Source of the DNA: a virus
Reading direction: 5' to 3' (one strand)
DNA: 64,000 nt
IMG/VR virus record: IMGVR_UViG_3300035228_001218
Span: 1-64,000 of that record
This document shows, piece after piece, positions 7,234 to 15,242 of this stretch (positions are counted from its first letter, which is position 1; each line of letters opens with the position of its first letter). A model generated the notes under the pieces. The model was not told the origin of the DNA, did not search any database, and saw only the letters and a program-made list of their open reading frames with translations. A program made the position numbers and the translations under genes.

Positions 7234-7735
7234 CGAAATGTTCTTTGGTCTTAAATGCACGTAACTCTTCAATAGTTGTTAATGCATTTAAGTTTGCTTC
7301 TGCTTGATTTGATTTAGTTCTTACTGAATTTCTTTCTGTATAATATTTGGTTAGTTCATTGTTATTACCATTAACTAAATCAGTATCGCGAGCTCTGGTT
7401 TCTTTCCATTCCATTCTCCTTAACAACTCTCTAGCATATAATTTAATATCTTCAGTTTTAAATTCAATTTCTACATCAATTCGCATTTGATCATCTTCTT
7501 CTTCAATTAAAGCAACTTGTTCTGCAATAGTTTTACCAGGAAATCTGTTTGACATAGTTACATTATCATCCGCCACTGTCATTGATGGTAGATAATCAGT
7601 TTCTTGCCAATCATATTCTATAATTAAAAGATATCCTTCAGGAGCTCCTCCACGTCCCCATTCTTCCGCTTCAAGTCTAGTGCTATATACACCAAAAGCT
7701 GATTTTTGATAGTTGTCGTATCCGATAAAAGCCAT
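7229..7735 (-). CDS. virion-associated partner protein, copy B of duplicated cassette
   Basis: A 168-residue paralogue of the 177-residue protein at 5140-5673, unknown function. It keeps the NRFPGKTIAEQVALI block, an RMEWKETRARDTDLV block and a C-terminal helix with AEANLNALTTIEELRAFK. The ATG lies 2 bases after the stop of the larger partner, with an AGGA SD sequence inside that gene's end, so the pair is translated together. The strict big-small gene order in both copies suggests the small protein assists folding, trimerisation or attachment of its partner, much as tail-fibre assembly chaperones follow fibre genes; this is inferred from synteny. Confidence 0.72.
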   Translation of the reverse strand: MAFIGYDNYQKSAFGVYSTRLEAEEWGRGGAPEGYLLIIEYDWQETDYLPSMTVADDNVTMSNRFPGKTIAEQVALIEEEDDQMRIDVEIEFKTEDIKLYARELLRRMEWKETRARDTDLVNGNNNELTKYYTERNSVRTKSNQAEANLNALTTIEELRAFKTKEHFA

Positions 7736-7737
7736 TT

Positions 7738-9273
7738 TTATAATCCTGAGATATTGGGCATGTTAGGTTCACCACAGAATAGTGAAGTATCATATTTTGC
7801 TGGAATGATTCCTGCATATGCGGTAGTATCACATCCTCCTTCAAAAGTTTGGGTCATCCAATTTTGAAGGTTTAGCTGATCACCGTAATTTTTTCTTTCC
7901 ATTTCATATGCTATATCAACTGAGGCAATGTACATACCTGCACCGCCGTCTGTATTGATGCTTCCATTGTATCCCATGCTACTTACACCAATTGGGAAAC
8001 ATTGGTAACCATAAGTACTTTCGTTGTTGTAATACCATAAGATTTTACCATCAGAAACTCTAACAGCCATCCAATAGATACCAGCTCCATAATAATATGA
8101 GGGACACCAAGCCCAAAAATACTTACCGTCGCTACTTACTTGCCATCTAGCACCATATTGCCTACCTTGTTCATATCCATAACATGTAGTCCAACTTTTA
8201 CCATGCCAATATTCACCATTTGGACTGAGACCACTGCTTGGTTGAGTTCTATCTTGCTCTTTAGTAGTACCATCCCATTTCCAAATAGTAAATCCCCAAC
8301 TAGGCACCATATTGAAGCAAATGATATCTCCATTATCACATAGAACAGGTTGAGGTCTATATCTAGCCTCGTTCTCGCCACTGAGATTATTAAAACTAGT
8401 GTAAGTGTTTAACTCCTGATACTCTGTGGCATTAGCAGTATTATGAAAAAACTCGTATAGAGTATTATCATTAGTATCTTGGTCTAGACCGGCTGTTGCT
8501 TCCGTAAAATTTTTGCTAGCATCGTGGGCAACACGTCTAAGATCTGGGCAGTTGTTATAAACTACTGGTTTCCATCTTCCATCACTAGTGGAGTACATAA
8601 CAAGCAACTGATTAGTTTTCTTGTTATAACAACATCCACCATACGTAGTATGGAAATTTTTGCTAGCACCATCACGACCGGTCCAAGTATTTGGGATGTA
8701 AGTTCTACCGGCATATACACCATTATGCCTTACAACACGATATTGAGTAGCAGATCTTGCACCAAGAACTAATTCTTGTTTTGTTTGACTACCACCGTTA
8801 GGAACAAAGATAGCATAATCTTGATGAGATTCATTTACGATGGGGCAGACATCTCTAAAACCATATGCTCTATAACTGGTGCCATTATCCCGACCAGACA
8901 TGTTCCAACCACCATCATTACCAGATTGACCCCCTGGTGATGAATGCGACATATGTCCTAGATATCCAACTGAGCAAGTAAAAGATACAAAGTATCCATT
9001 ATTACTACTTGGAGTTTGATTGGTCTGAACACTTTGGTAACTACTTGTAGATTCAAAAAACTCGGAAGCGCCGGTAGAATAGGTTCTAAAAGATCCGTAC
9101 CTGTCGCTACCATTACCATGGGTCGTAGCAATTATATTAAAGTTATGATCATACTGATAATAACCCCCGCCATGACTATGGTTCATTGCGTATGCTGTAA
9201 AACACGGTTGAGAATACGGATTAATCGTCTTCTGTTGCTGTGCAGTATCAGTTATTGTTAGTCTACGAGCCAT
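7738..9273 (-). CDS. putative adhesin/virion protein, copy B of duplicated cassette
   Basis: A 511-residue paralogue of the 5707-7188 product. The start MARRLTITDTAQ has a good SD sequence (AAAGGACA, about 7 bases upstream). It shares the PYSQPCF.AYA opening, a YGSFRTYS / YNQFRTYT block, TPSSNNG, CSVGYLGHMSH, the WQVSSDGKYFWAWCPSYYYG block and an AVRVSDGKILWYY strand near residue 430. Two short stretches around the WQVSS block are nearly identical between copies, while loops differ in length and sequence, the pattern expected for a conserved scaffold with variable surface loops. No enzyme motif is seen. Role inferred as a virion surface or fibre component. Confidence 0.72.
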   Translation of the reverse strand: MARRLTITDTAQQQKTINPYSQPCFTAYAMNHSHGGGYYQYDHNFNIIATTHGNGSDRYGSFRTYSTGASEFFESTSSYQSVQTNQTPSSNNGYFVSFTCSVGYLGHMSHSSPGGQSGNDGGWNMSGRDNGTSYRAYGFRDVCPIVNESHQDYAIFVPNGGSQTKQELVLGARSATQYRVVRHNGVYAGRTYIPNTWTGRDGASKNFHTTYGGCCYNKKTNQLLVMYSTSDGRWKPVVYNNCPDLRRVAHDASKNFTEATAGLDQDTNDNTLYEFFHNTANATEYQELNTYTSFNNLSGENEARYRPQPVLCDNGDIICFNMVPSWGFTIWKWDGTTKEQDRTQPSSGLSPNGEYWHGKSWTTCYGYEQGRQYGARWQVSSDGKYFWAWCPSYYYGAGIYWMAVRVSDGKILWYYNNESTYGYQCFPIGVSSMGYNGSINTDGGAGMYIASVDIAYEMERKNYGDQLNLQNWMTQTFEGGCDTTAYAGIIPAKYDTSLFCGEPNMPNISGL

Positions 9274-9302
9274 TAGATTGTCCTTTATAGTACTTATTCA
9301 AA

Positions 9303-9310
9303 TATTTAAG
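9303..9310 (-). promoter_or_regulatory. variant late promoter box (CTTAAATA)
   Basis: Minus-strand CTTAAATA, one base off the consensus, 30 bases before the ATG at 9273, and containing the TAA stop of the 107-aa gene. Confidence 0.4.
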
Positions 9311-9629
9311 CGTTGCCGTCAATACCATAGGCAACTGCTGAAACTCCAGTTGACGCTGCCCATACTTGAATACCATTTGTGTTGTCAGCAAGGATGCCGG
9401 TTCTTTCAAGAACACCGTTTGCTGGAAGAGAAACGTTATATTCAATGGTATCTGCATCTGTAACAGTGGTAGTTGCTGCTAGTGCAATTCTAATTTGAAC
9501 AGAACTAGATGTTCTATTGCAAATATTAACAGTACAAACTTTAATGTCTCCTGCTGAGGTGGGAGCGACTAATGTCTCCCAAGTTGAGGCGGACGCAATG
9601 TCCACCTTTGCATATACTCCTGACGCCAT
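9306..9629 (-). CDS. small virion structural protein (107 aa)
   Basis: A beta-rich 107-residue protein opening MASGVYAKVDIASASTWETL, with a central DIKVCTVNICNRTSSSVQIR strand pattern and a C-terminal GVLERTGILADNTNGIQVWA. This layout (NV/ICNR followed by alternating valines and isoleucines) is one I associate with a small structural protein shared by several cyanophage groups, probably a beta-sandwich decorating the virion or a fibre. No enzymatic motif. A strong AAGGAG SD sequence precedes the ATG by about 8 bases, and a perfect TATAAATA box lies 41 bases upstream, just past the end of the 1563-aa gene, so this gene can be transcribed on its own. Confidence 0.75.
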   Translation of the reverse strand: MASGVYAKVDIASASTWETLVAPTSAGDIKVCTVNICNRTSSSVQIRIALAATTTVTDADTIEYNVSLPANGVLERTGILADNTNGIQVWAASTGVSAVAYGIDGNA

Positions 9630-9669
9630 GTTAATGCTCCTTGTTAGATATTGCTTATGGTGTTATGAT

Positions 9670-9677
9670 TATTTATA
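9670..9677 (-). promoter_or_regulatory. late promoter box for the 107-aa gene
   Basis: A perfect minus-strand TATAAATA in the gap between the 1563-aa gene's stop and the strong SD sequence of the next gene. Confidence 0.7.
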
Positions 9678-9678
9678 A

Positions 9679-12600
9679 TTACATTGCGGCAATGAAGTAA
9701 CCAACAGCGGTTACTACAGTTGTCTTGGACTCAACGAATGTCTTAACTGCCAACTGAGTTGGAACTGATATATCATCAGCAGATGCACCAGCAAGAGTGA
9801 CATCATTGTCAAATGATACACCCAGTACTGTAGTTTCAGTTAGAACCGAAGTTCCGCCAACGTGATATTCCTTAGAAGAAGCAATATCAACATGCTCTGA
9901 AAGAAGCCACTTATCACCAGATGCTGACCAAGAAATAGTCTTGTCGTTACCAGCTTTTACGGTAATACCACCACCGTCTCCAGTGATATCTGAAGGTCCA
10001 CCAGCACTGAATACAGTACCAGTTGCACTACCACTACCTTGGAACACAGCACTTAATGTAACTGTATTTCCACTAACAGCAGCAACTGTGTATGTACCAG
10101 ACATAGTGACTGTACCGCCACCGGATGTTAGTCCAACAGCAACTCCAGGTGCGAGGTTAGTTGTATCACTTACATTAGTGATATCAGTTGAACCGGAAGT
10201 GATGTCACCAGTAAAAGTACCGGAAGCAACTGTACCAAGTTCAATGTTACGATCTTTAGAAGTAACAGTAACGGAATTAACCGAAGTTGTAGTTCCTTTA
10301 ACAGTTAAGTTTCCTCCAACTGTAAAGTCAGAACTAACTGAATTCAGTGTGCTGACATAAGTAACGACTGCTGCCTGAGTAGGAACTTTCTCGTTACTGT
10401 TCTGCGCCATCGTGCCATCAGTTGAGAATTCGTTAATAGCAGCACCCAACTGAGCACCGATAGAACCAAGTCTCAAACTTGATAGACCAGATAGGTCAAA
10501 AGCAGAAGCATCTAGAGTTGCTTTACCAGTTGCCTGCTCAACTCTAAAGTACTTACCAACTGCGAAGTTACCATCTTGGTCAGTAGATACGTAGTAAACA
10601 CGACCAGGACGTGATTCATCAGTTTCCTGTGAAGGAACATTTGGTGATAGAGGAAGACCAGGCCAATTTGTATTTGCTTGACTTCCAGTACCAATGTCTA
10701 GGAAATCGTGTGCAGTTAATCTAACTTGAGAATAACGATAACGAATCTTGAAGTCTTGACCATCGCCAGCAGCAATTACTTTCTCGTCAGCAAATAGTAA
10801 CGTAGTAATACCAGTAGTATCAGGAGTTACTGCAGAGACAAGGAAGAATTCATTATCAACCTTAACAAAATCATTTGATTCAAAGTTAAGATCCGCACGT
10901 TTGATACGTAGGAAGAGTTGTGCATCTGTAGCATCTTCAATTAGTTCATCTTGTGAAGTAACCTTAGTTTGATAAATGGTTACTGCATCACCCTGTGCAT
11001 GATTTTGTGCAACAGTTCCGTCTTGTGCCCTAGCAACTTCAATTTGGTCTGCAGCGATAATTGCTACAACCTTAAAGAGTTCCTGGTTAACAACAACATA
11101 ACCGTTTGCAATCATTCCAGTAACGCTTGCAACACCCATGATGTATGGTGCTGCCACAGTACCTGTTGAGGTAGAGTTGATAGCACCACTCAAAGTGGTT
11201 GATACAGCAGTTGCGTTCTCTGGGTAGTGTGTTATACTAGTAGTACCATTATGCGTTGCTGCAGTTGATCCTAGAGCGCCTCTGTTGACCGTTAGTGAAC
11301 CTCTACCATCCGGAGCAGTATAGCTGGAGTTGGAGATAACGTATGAACCAGCGTCATCATTAACTCCATTATCCTGCATCTCAACAGAACCACCCTGGTC
11401 AGGACCATATGTAAGATCAACAACCGTAAGAACAAAACCTTTTTGTCCGGTAACGGCATCGGTATTATTGACGAGGGTAATATATGCAGATGAAAGTTGT
11501 CCTGTAATTACTTCACCTTGTACAAAGGTTCCTGTAATTGGGAAGTAGTAAAGGTAACCTGAAGGTGACTGATCGCTGATCAACTCACCAACTGCACCCG
11601 AAGTACCACCAATGATTCTTTCACCTGGAGTATATCCTCCATCTTTAGCAGCAGCAGGATTAATTTCTAGACGACCACCTTTGATTTTACCGTTAACAGT
11701 AGCTTCATTAGCATCAAATCCCCTAGCAATTGCACCATACTTACCATAAGAAGAGTTACCAGAAACACCACGAATTCTACCACCTCTTGTGGAGGTGTAT
11801 GAAATGTGATTATAATACGTGAAGCAAGATACAATCTCAGTTGCAGCACCTCTAGTTACATAGAAACCAATACCACCATCAAGGATTTGGGTATAGGAGT
11901 CAAACACCATTGACTTGTTTGACTTAGTTGTGGTGTTGTCAAAATGTCCATGACTACCACCATCAAGAACAACACCTACAGCAGCACCACCAATTGCGGC
12001 ACAGTTTTGAATATAAGGTGACTTAGTAATCGGTGAATTTGGATTAAGTCTGAAGTATACACCTTTAAGCGTTCCATGATCTGTGTTCTTATCATCCGGA
12101 GCATAAGGAACAAATCCAGACATGCCTTCAAATACCATATCTTTAATGGTATTTGCAGAAGACAGGAAGAACATCGTGGTTTCCTGGTTAGGAATACCAG
12201 CAGCAGTCGTGATAGTCTTGTATGCATTATCATTAGTAACTGCAGTAAGATTGCCTGTGAATATTGAACCTGCTGCTAAATCGCATAAAGTTTGTACTGC
12301 TGCAGTTTGAGTTGCACAGAATCCAGGATCACTGGTAATTGTATTATCAATTACTTGATTGATGACGTTATTCGTTGCTGCAGATACTGTTTCATTTTTA
12401 ACTACCTGAATACCAGCATCACGAATAATATCAATAAGTAATTTATCTTCAGAACCAACAGTGGTAATAGAATCAGAACCACCGGCAATAACAGCAGTTG
12501 CAAAAGCATGAACTCTGTCATTACCACCGGATCTTACTTGAGCAGCAAGTTCTACAACAAACTCCTCCAATCTTACGCGGACATCAGCAGCAGCACCAGT

Positions 12601-14370
12601 AGGATTTGAACTTTGATCTGTAACAAATTTATAGTATGCTTGGTGAGCAAGGAAAGTTTTGTTTGAAACTAAAAGATTTGCAGCATCAGCAGACGAATTG
12701 GAAATTGTATTTGTCCATTTGTCTGCTGTATTCCAAGTACCACCAGTAACCTGTTGGATAGTAATAGTATTTGTTTGAGACTCTAAAATTCTAGCAGTCT
12801 TAGTTCCAACTGAGTTAGAAACGATATCTCCATACTGGAAAGAATCTGCTGCCTGAGAAAGAACTATATTTTGAGAAGTGGAATTAAAACCTGCTTTCGG
12901 TTTAACTTTTGAAGTTCTTAGGTTATCACCAACAATAGAAACAAATTCAGGAACTATAATCGGAAGAGTTTCTTCGTAGACACCTGCTTTGAGGTAAATT
13001 GCAATGGGATTTGATGTACTGGCTGCGTCTGCACCAGTTAAAGCACCAATAGTATCACAAGCATAACGTAAACTACCAAATGCTCGCGAGATTGATCTAC
13101 CGCTATTTGAATCTGAACCTTCTTTGGTTACGTAGTAAACAGCATTTGATACATTATTGGATTCCCATCTTGGCAGAATAGGTGAACCTCCAACAGTTAG
13201 AATCTGACCGCTTGCTTCTTTAAGTTCTGCTGTAGTTGCAGTATTTGGATTTGCTGGTAGAGCAATTCTGTTAATACCAGATGCAGATTGATAAAGAAGG
13301 TCACCAGTTTCTTGTAGTACCTGAGCAGCGTCACCACCTTGAGAGACGTAGTTCCAATAAACTGCAGTAGTATCAAGTTCCGGAGCAGTTGTTGCACCAG
13401 TAGTGTTAGATCTAATACAAACGTAAGAGTTACCGTTTCTATTAACGACATCACCTAGTTGATAAACTGCACCATTATTCCATGCAGCGTTCCAGTTTAG
13501 ACCTTCAAGAACTAGGTCCCAGAATCTTGTATTAGTTGGATATGGGATATAGGCAATAGTACCGCCAGTAGCACTAGCAGTCTCAGTACTTTCAATCGTA
13601 AATCCGGTAGTCGTAGATAACTTGACGCGGAATGTTGTATTATATTGAGCAGCAGATGTTCCAGAAAGTGTTACTAAATCACCAACACCATATGGTGCGG
13701 CAGGTTGAGCAGCATCAAATACAACTGTTACTTCACTTCCATCACCACTGATAGTGGCAATAGTGTAAGACTCTGGAGTTGTAGTAAGTTTACATGAGTA
13801 AGCATTACCACCATACTTGACAAGATTTCCTGGTTCGTATACTTCGTTGCTGTCAAAATCACCTTGTGGTGAGAAACCAGTTGAAAGAACTTTCCAATAA
13901 AGTTCATCCGTATTTGGTGCTACGTTAGTAGAATTTTGTTGTGCTGTGTATGTGTAACCACCAAAGGTTACAATGTCACCTTTTTGGTAGACAGTTGCAG
14001 AGGACCAAGTATCTTCAAAATTTAGACCTTCGGAATAAACTTCAAATTTAGTGAAGTCAAAAGTTGCAGGACCAGTATGTGCCGTAGTACAACGATAGAC
14101 TGTATTACCGTACTTGACAAGATCGTTTAGTGAATACCAAACTGATGTTGTTTGATATTCTCCACGATTTCTAAGACCTTCTGTTTGAAGATCCCAATTT
14201 CCTAGGTCGGAAGAATAAAAACTAGTTTCCGTATTTGCGGAAGTGTGGTTGGTGGTACAGACGTATGCATTTGCACCGTACTTGACAATATCGTCAATGA
14301 CATAAGCAGTGCTCGCCGTCCAATCACCGCGCCACTTAAACTTCAGTCTGCCGAGTCTAAAATCTGCCAT
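9679..14370 (-). CDS. large tail-fibre-like protein with sugar-binding-type repeats and beta-helix region (1563 aa)
   Basis: After MADFRLGRLKFKWRGDW come five copies of a short beta module of the pattern W...xxxY..gDxVxYggxxYxC (about residues 13-40, 68-95, 117-142, 168-195 and 293-320), like chitin/cellulose-binding modules. A segment near residues 410-490 reads VYYVTKEGSDSNSG, then YLKAGVYEETLPI, then VSIVGDN: the opening of a pectate-lyase-type right-handed beta-helix. A helical insert follows, then more parallel-helix rungs around 740-860 (DGGSHGHFDNTTTKSNKS and neighbours). The C-terminal 350 residues hold Gly/Ser/Thr-rich beta repeats typical of cyanophage structural proteins. It probably binds or trims surface polysaccharide; catalytic residues were not identified. 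AAGGAT serves as the SD sequence. Confidence 0.78.
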   Translation of the reverse strand: MADFRLGRLKFKWRGDWTASTAYVIDDIVKYGANAYVCTTNHTSANTETSFYSSDLGNWDLQTEGLRNRGEYQTTSVWYSLNDLVKYGNTVYRCTTAHTGPATFDFTKFEVYSEGLNFEDTWSSATVYQKGDIVTFGGYTYTAQQNSTNVAPNTDELYWKVLSTGFSPQGDFDSNEVYEPGNLVKYGGNAYSCKLTTTPESYTIATISGDGSEVTVVFDAAQPAAPYGVGDLVTLSGTSAAQYNTTFRVKLSTTTGFTIESTETASATGGTIAYIPYPTNTRFWDLVLEGLNWNAAWNNGAVYQLGDVVNRNGNSYVCIRSNTTGATTAPELDTTAVYWNYVSQGGDAAQVLQETGDLLYQSASGINRIALPANPNTATTAELKEASGQILTVGGSPILPRWESNNVSNAVYYVTKEGSDSNSGRSISRAFGSLRYACDTIGALTGADAASTSNPIAIYLKAGVYEETLPIIVPEFVSIVGDNLRTSKVKPKAGFNSTSQNIVLSQAADSFQYGDIVSNSVGTKTARILESQTNTITIQQVTGGTWNTADKWTNTISNSSADAANLLVSNKTFLAHQAYYKFVTDQSSNPTGAAADVRVRLEEFVVELAAQVRSGGNDRVHAFATAVIAGGSDSITTVGSEDKLLIDIIRDAGIQVVKNETVSAATNNVINQVIDNTITSDPGFCATQTAAVQTLCDLAAGSIFTGNLTAVTNDNAYKTITTAAGIPNQETTMFFLSSANTIKDMVFEGMSGFVPYAPDDKNTDHGTLKGVYFRLNPNSPITKSPYIQNCAAIGGAAVGVVLDGGSHGHFDNTTTKSNKSMVFDSYTQILDGGIGFYVTRGAATEIVSCFTYYNHISYTSTRGGRIRGVSGNSSYGKYGAIARGFDANEATVNGKIKGGRLEINPAAAKDGGYTPGERIIGGTSGAVGELISDQSPSGYLYYFPITGTFVQGEVITGQLSSAYITLVNNTDAVTGQKGFVLTVVDLTYGPDQGGSVEMQDNGVNDDAGSYVISNSSYTAPDGRGSLTVNRGALGSTAATHNGTTSITHYPENATAVSTTLSGAINSTSTGTVAAPYIMGVASVTGMIANGYVVVNQELFKVVAIIAADQIEVARAQDGTVAQNHAQGDAVTIYQTKVTSQDELIEDATDAQLFLRIKRADLNFESNDFVKVDNEFFLVSAVTPDTTGITTLLFADEKVIAAGDGQDFKIRYRYSQVRLTAHDFLDIGTGSQANTNWPGLPLSPNVPSQETDESRPGRVYYVSTDQDGNFAVGKYFRVEQATGKATLDASAFDLSGLSSLRLGSIGAQLGAAINEFSTDGTMAQNSNEKVPTQAAVVTYVSTLNSVSSDFTVGGNLTVKGTTTSVNSVTVTSKDRNIELGTVASGTFTGDITSGSTDITNVSDTTNLAPGVAVGLTSGGGTVTMSGTYTVAAVSGNTVTLSAVFQGSGSATGTVFSAGGPSDITGDGGGITVKAGNDKTISWSASGDKWLLSEHVDIASSKEYHVGGTSVLTETTVLGVSFDNDVTLAGASADDISVPTQLAVKTFVESKTTVVTAVGYFIAAM

Positions 14371-14381
14371 TTTTTAAATCC

Positions 14382-14750
14382 TTACTTAGGTCCTTGAGTG
14401 TTATGATCATATGATTTATTTAGTCTTGCAACTAAGTAACCATCATCATCAATGAAATATGTCAAGCGTCTGAAATCAAACCTGAACTGTTGGTATTTAT
14501 CATCAGTGTCATTTGAATATTGTCTCGCAACATTGGGAGTTGCATCCACATATTCAGTTCCTTGGAGGAAATCTTTATATTCCTCACCATCAGTTCTATG
14601 AAAATCGTAAACTACGTCTTCAGTTGATCTCGCATTAGTATAATGAAGCATACCGTCCTTATCTCTTCTCAGAGCGTGTACGGTAAAGTCGTTTGAATTG
14701 GCAACATTTTGTTCTTGTGTTGCAGTACTTGCACTAAGATATAAACTCAT
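14382..14750 (-). CDS. virion structural protein (122 aa)
   Basis: A 122-residue acidic protein starting MSLYLSASTATQEQNVANSN. The start at 14750 is preferred over an in-frame ATG at 14780 because it forms an ATGA overlap with the preceding gene and lies 8 bases after a GGAGG SD sequence. The sequence carries a HALRRDKDGMLHYTN stretch, a DGEEYKDFLQG segment and a FRFDFRRLTYFIDDDGYLVA C-terminal strand pair. It resembles an accessory structural protein I recall from other cyanomyoviruses, of unknown role. It is followed after 11 bases by the 1563-aa fibre gene, so the three genes 15205-9679 form one operon. Confidence 0.7.
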   Translation of the reverse strand: MSLYLSASTATQEQNVANSNDFTVHALRRDKDGMLHYTNARSTEDVVYDFHRTDGEEYKDFLQGTEYVDATPNVARQYSNDTDDKYQQFRFDFRRLTYFIDDDGYLVARLNKSYDHNTQGPK

Positions 14751-15205
14751 GCCATAATCCTCCAGTAAGTTCCATCCCAAATAAACTGAACATATAGACC
14801 AGCTACATCAAGAACAAACGTGGAATCAGTATTTCCAAATTTATTCAGAAACTGTTGGCCACCAGTAGTTGTCAACGTAACATTATTTATAGCCCATGTT
14901 CCTTTAAAATCAACTAGTTCCAGCATATCACCAACGTGAGGAACAACTCCCGCTGATTCAAATGGCATAGTTAATGATAACTCACTTGCAGTAGTATCAA
15001 TTAACCATCTAAGTCCGCATGATAAACTTGTATTTGTGTTAACAACTTCCCATCTCGTTCGTTGGAGTTCAAACCCTCCAATATCACTACCATCATGTAC
15101 AACAGCTGTTTTTTTATCGGTATCTACCGTAAGTTCAGCTAACGCACCTGTAAATAGTGCGTGTTCGGAAGTTGTGCCCTTTCTAAATTGTACCTGAGTG
15201 GTCAT
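14747..15205 (-). CDS. virion protein with Mtd-type N-terminal domain (152 aa)
   Basis: The first about 45 residues (VQFRKGTTSEHALFTGALAE then LTVDTDKKTAVVHDG) match the short N-terminal beta domain found in phage adhesins such as the Bordetella phage major tropism determinant (Mtd_N). That domain usually anchors an adhesin to the tail. The remaining about 100 residues are a beta-rich unit ending VAGLYVQFIWDGTYWRIMA, a closing motif common in phage tail proteins. No C-type-lectin variable domain or retroelement is seen. It heads a three-gene operon, with a TATAAATA box 27 bases before its ATG, and is coupled to the next gene by ATGA. Confidence 0.75.
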   Translation of the reverse strand: MTTQVQFRKGTTSEHALFTGALAELTVDTDKKTAVVHDGSDIGGFELQRTRWEVVNTNTSLSCGLRWLIDTTASELSLTMPFESAGVVPHVGDMLELVDFKGTWAINNVTLTTTGGQQFLNKFGNTDSTFVLDVAGLYVQFIWDGTYWRIMA

Positions 15206-15231
15206 TATTAGCGCACAGTTTTTCTATGATC

Positions 15232-15239
15232 TATTTATA
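15232..15239 (-). promoter_or_regulatory. late promoter box for the 15205-9679 operon
   Basis: A perfect minus-strand TATAAATA, 27 bases before the ATG at 15205 and 3 bases past the stop of the 2174-aa gene. Confidence 0.72.
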
Positions 15240-15242
15240 GAA

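Noticed and set aside
9941-10360. A 139-codon open frame on the plus strand, rich in Pro, Val and Thr
   Set aside because: It lies opposite the Gly/Ala/Thr-rich end of the 1563-aa fibre gene; such composition opens the antisense frame by chance. No SD sequence or family likeness.
14751-14780. Upstream ATG at 14780 for the 122-aa protein
   Set aside because: The GGAGG SD sequence lies downstream of it, and the ATGA overlap supports 14750.
14747-15205. Possible diversity-generating retroelement target because of the Mtd-type N-terminal domain
   Set aside because: No C-type-lectin variable region, template repeat or reverse transcriptase was seen in the window; the domain is only a tail-anchoring module here.
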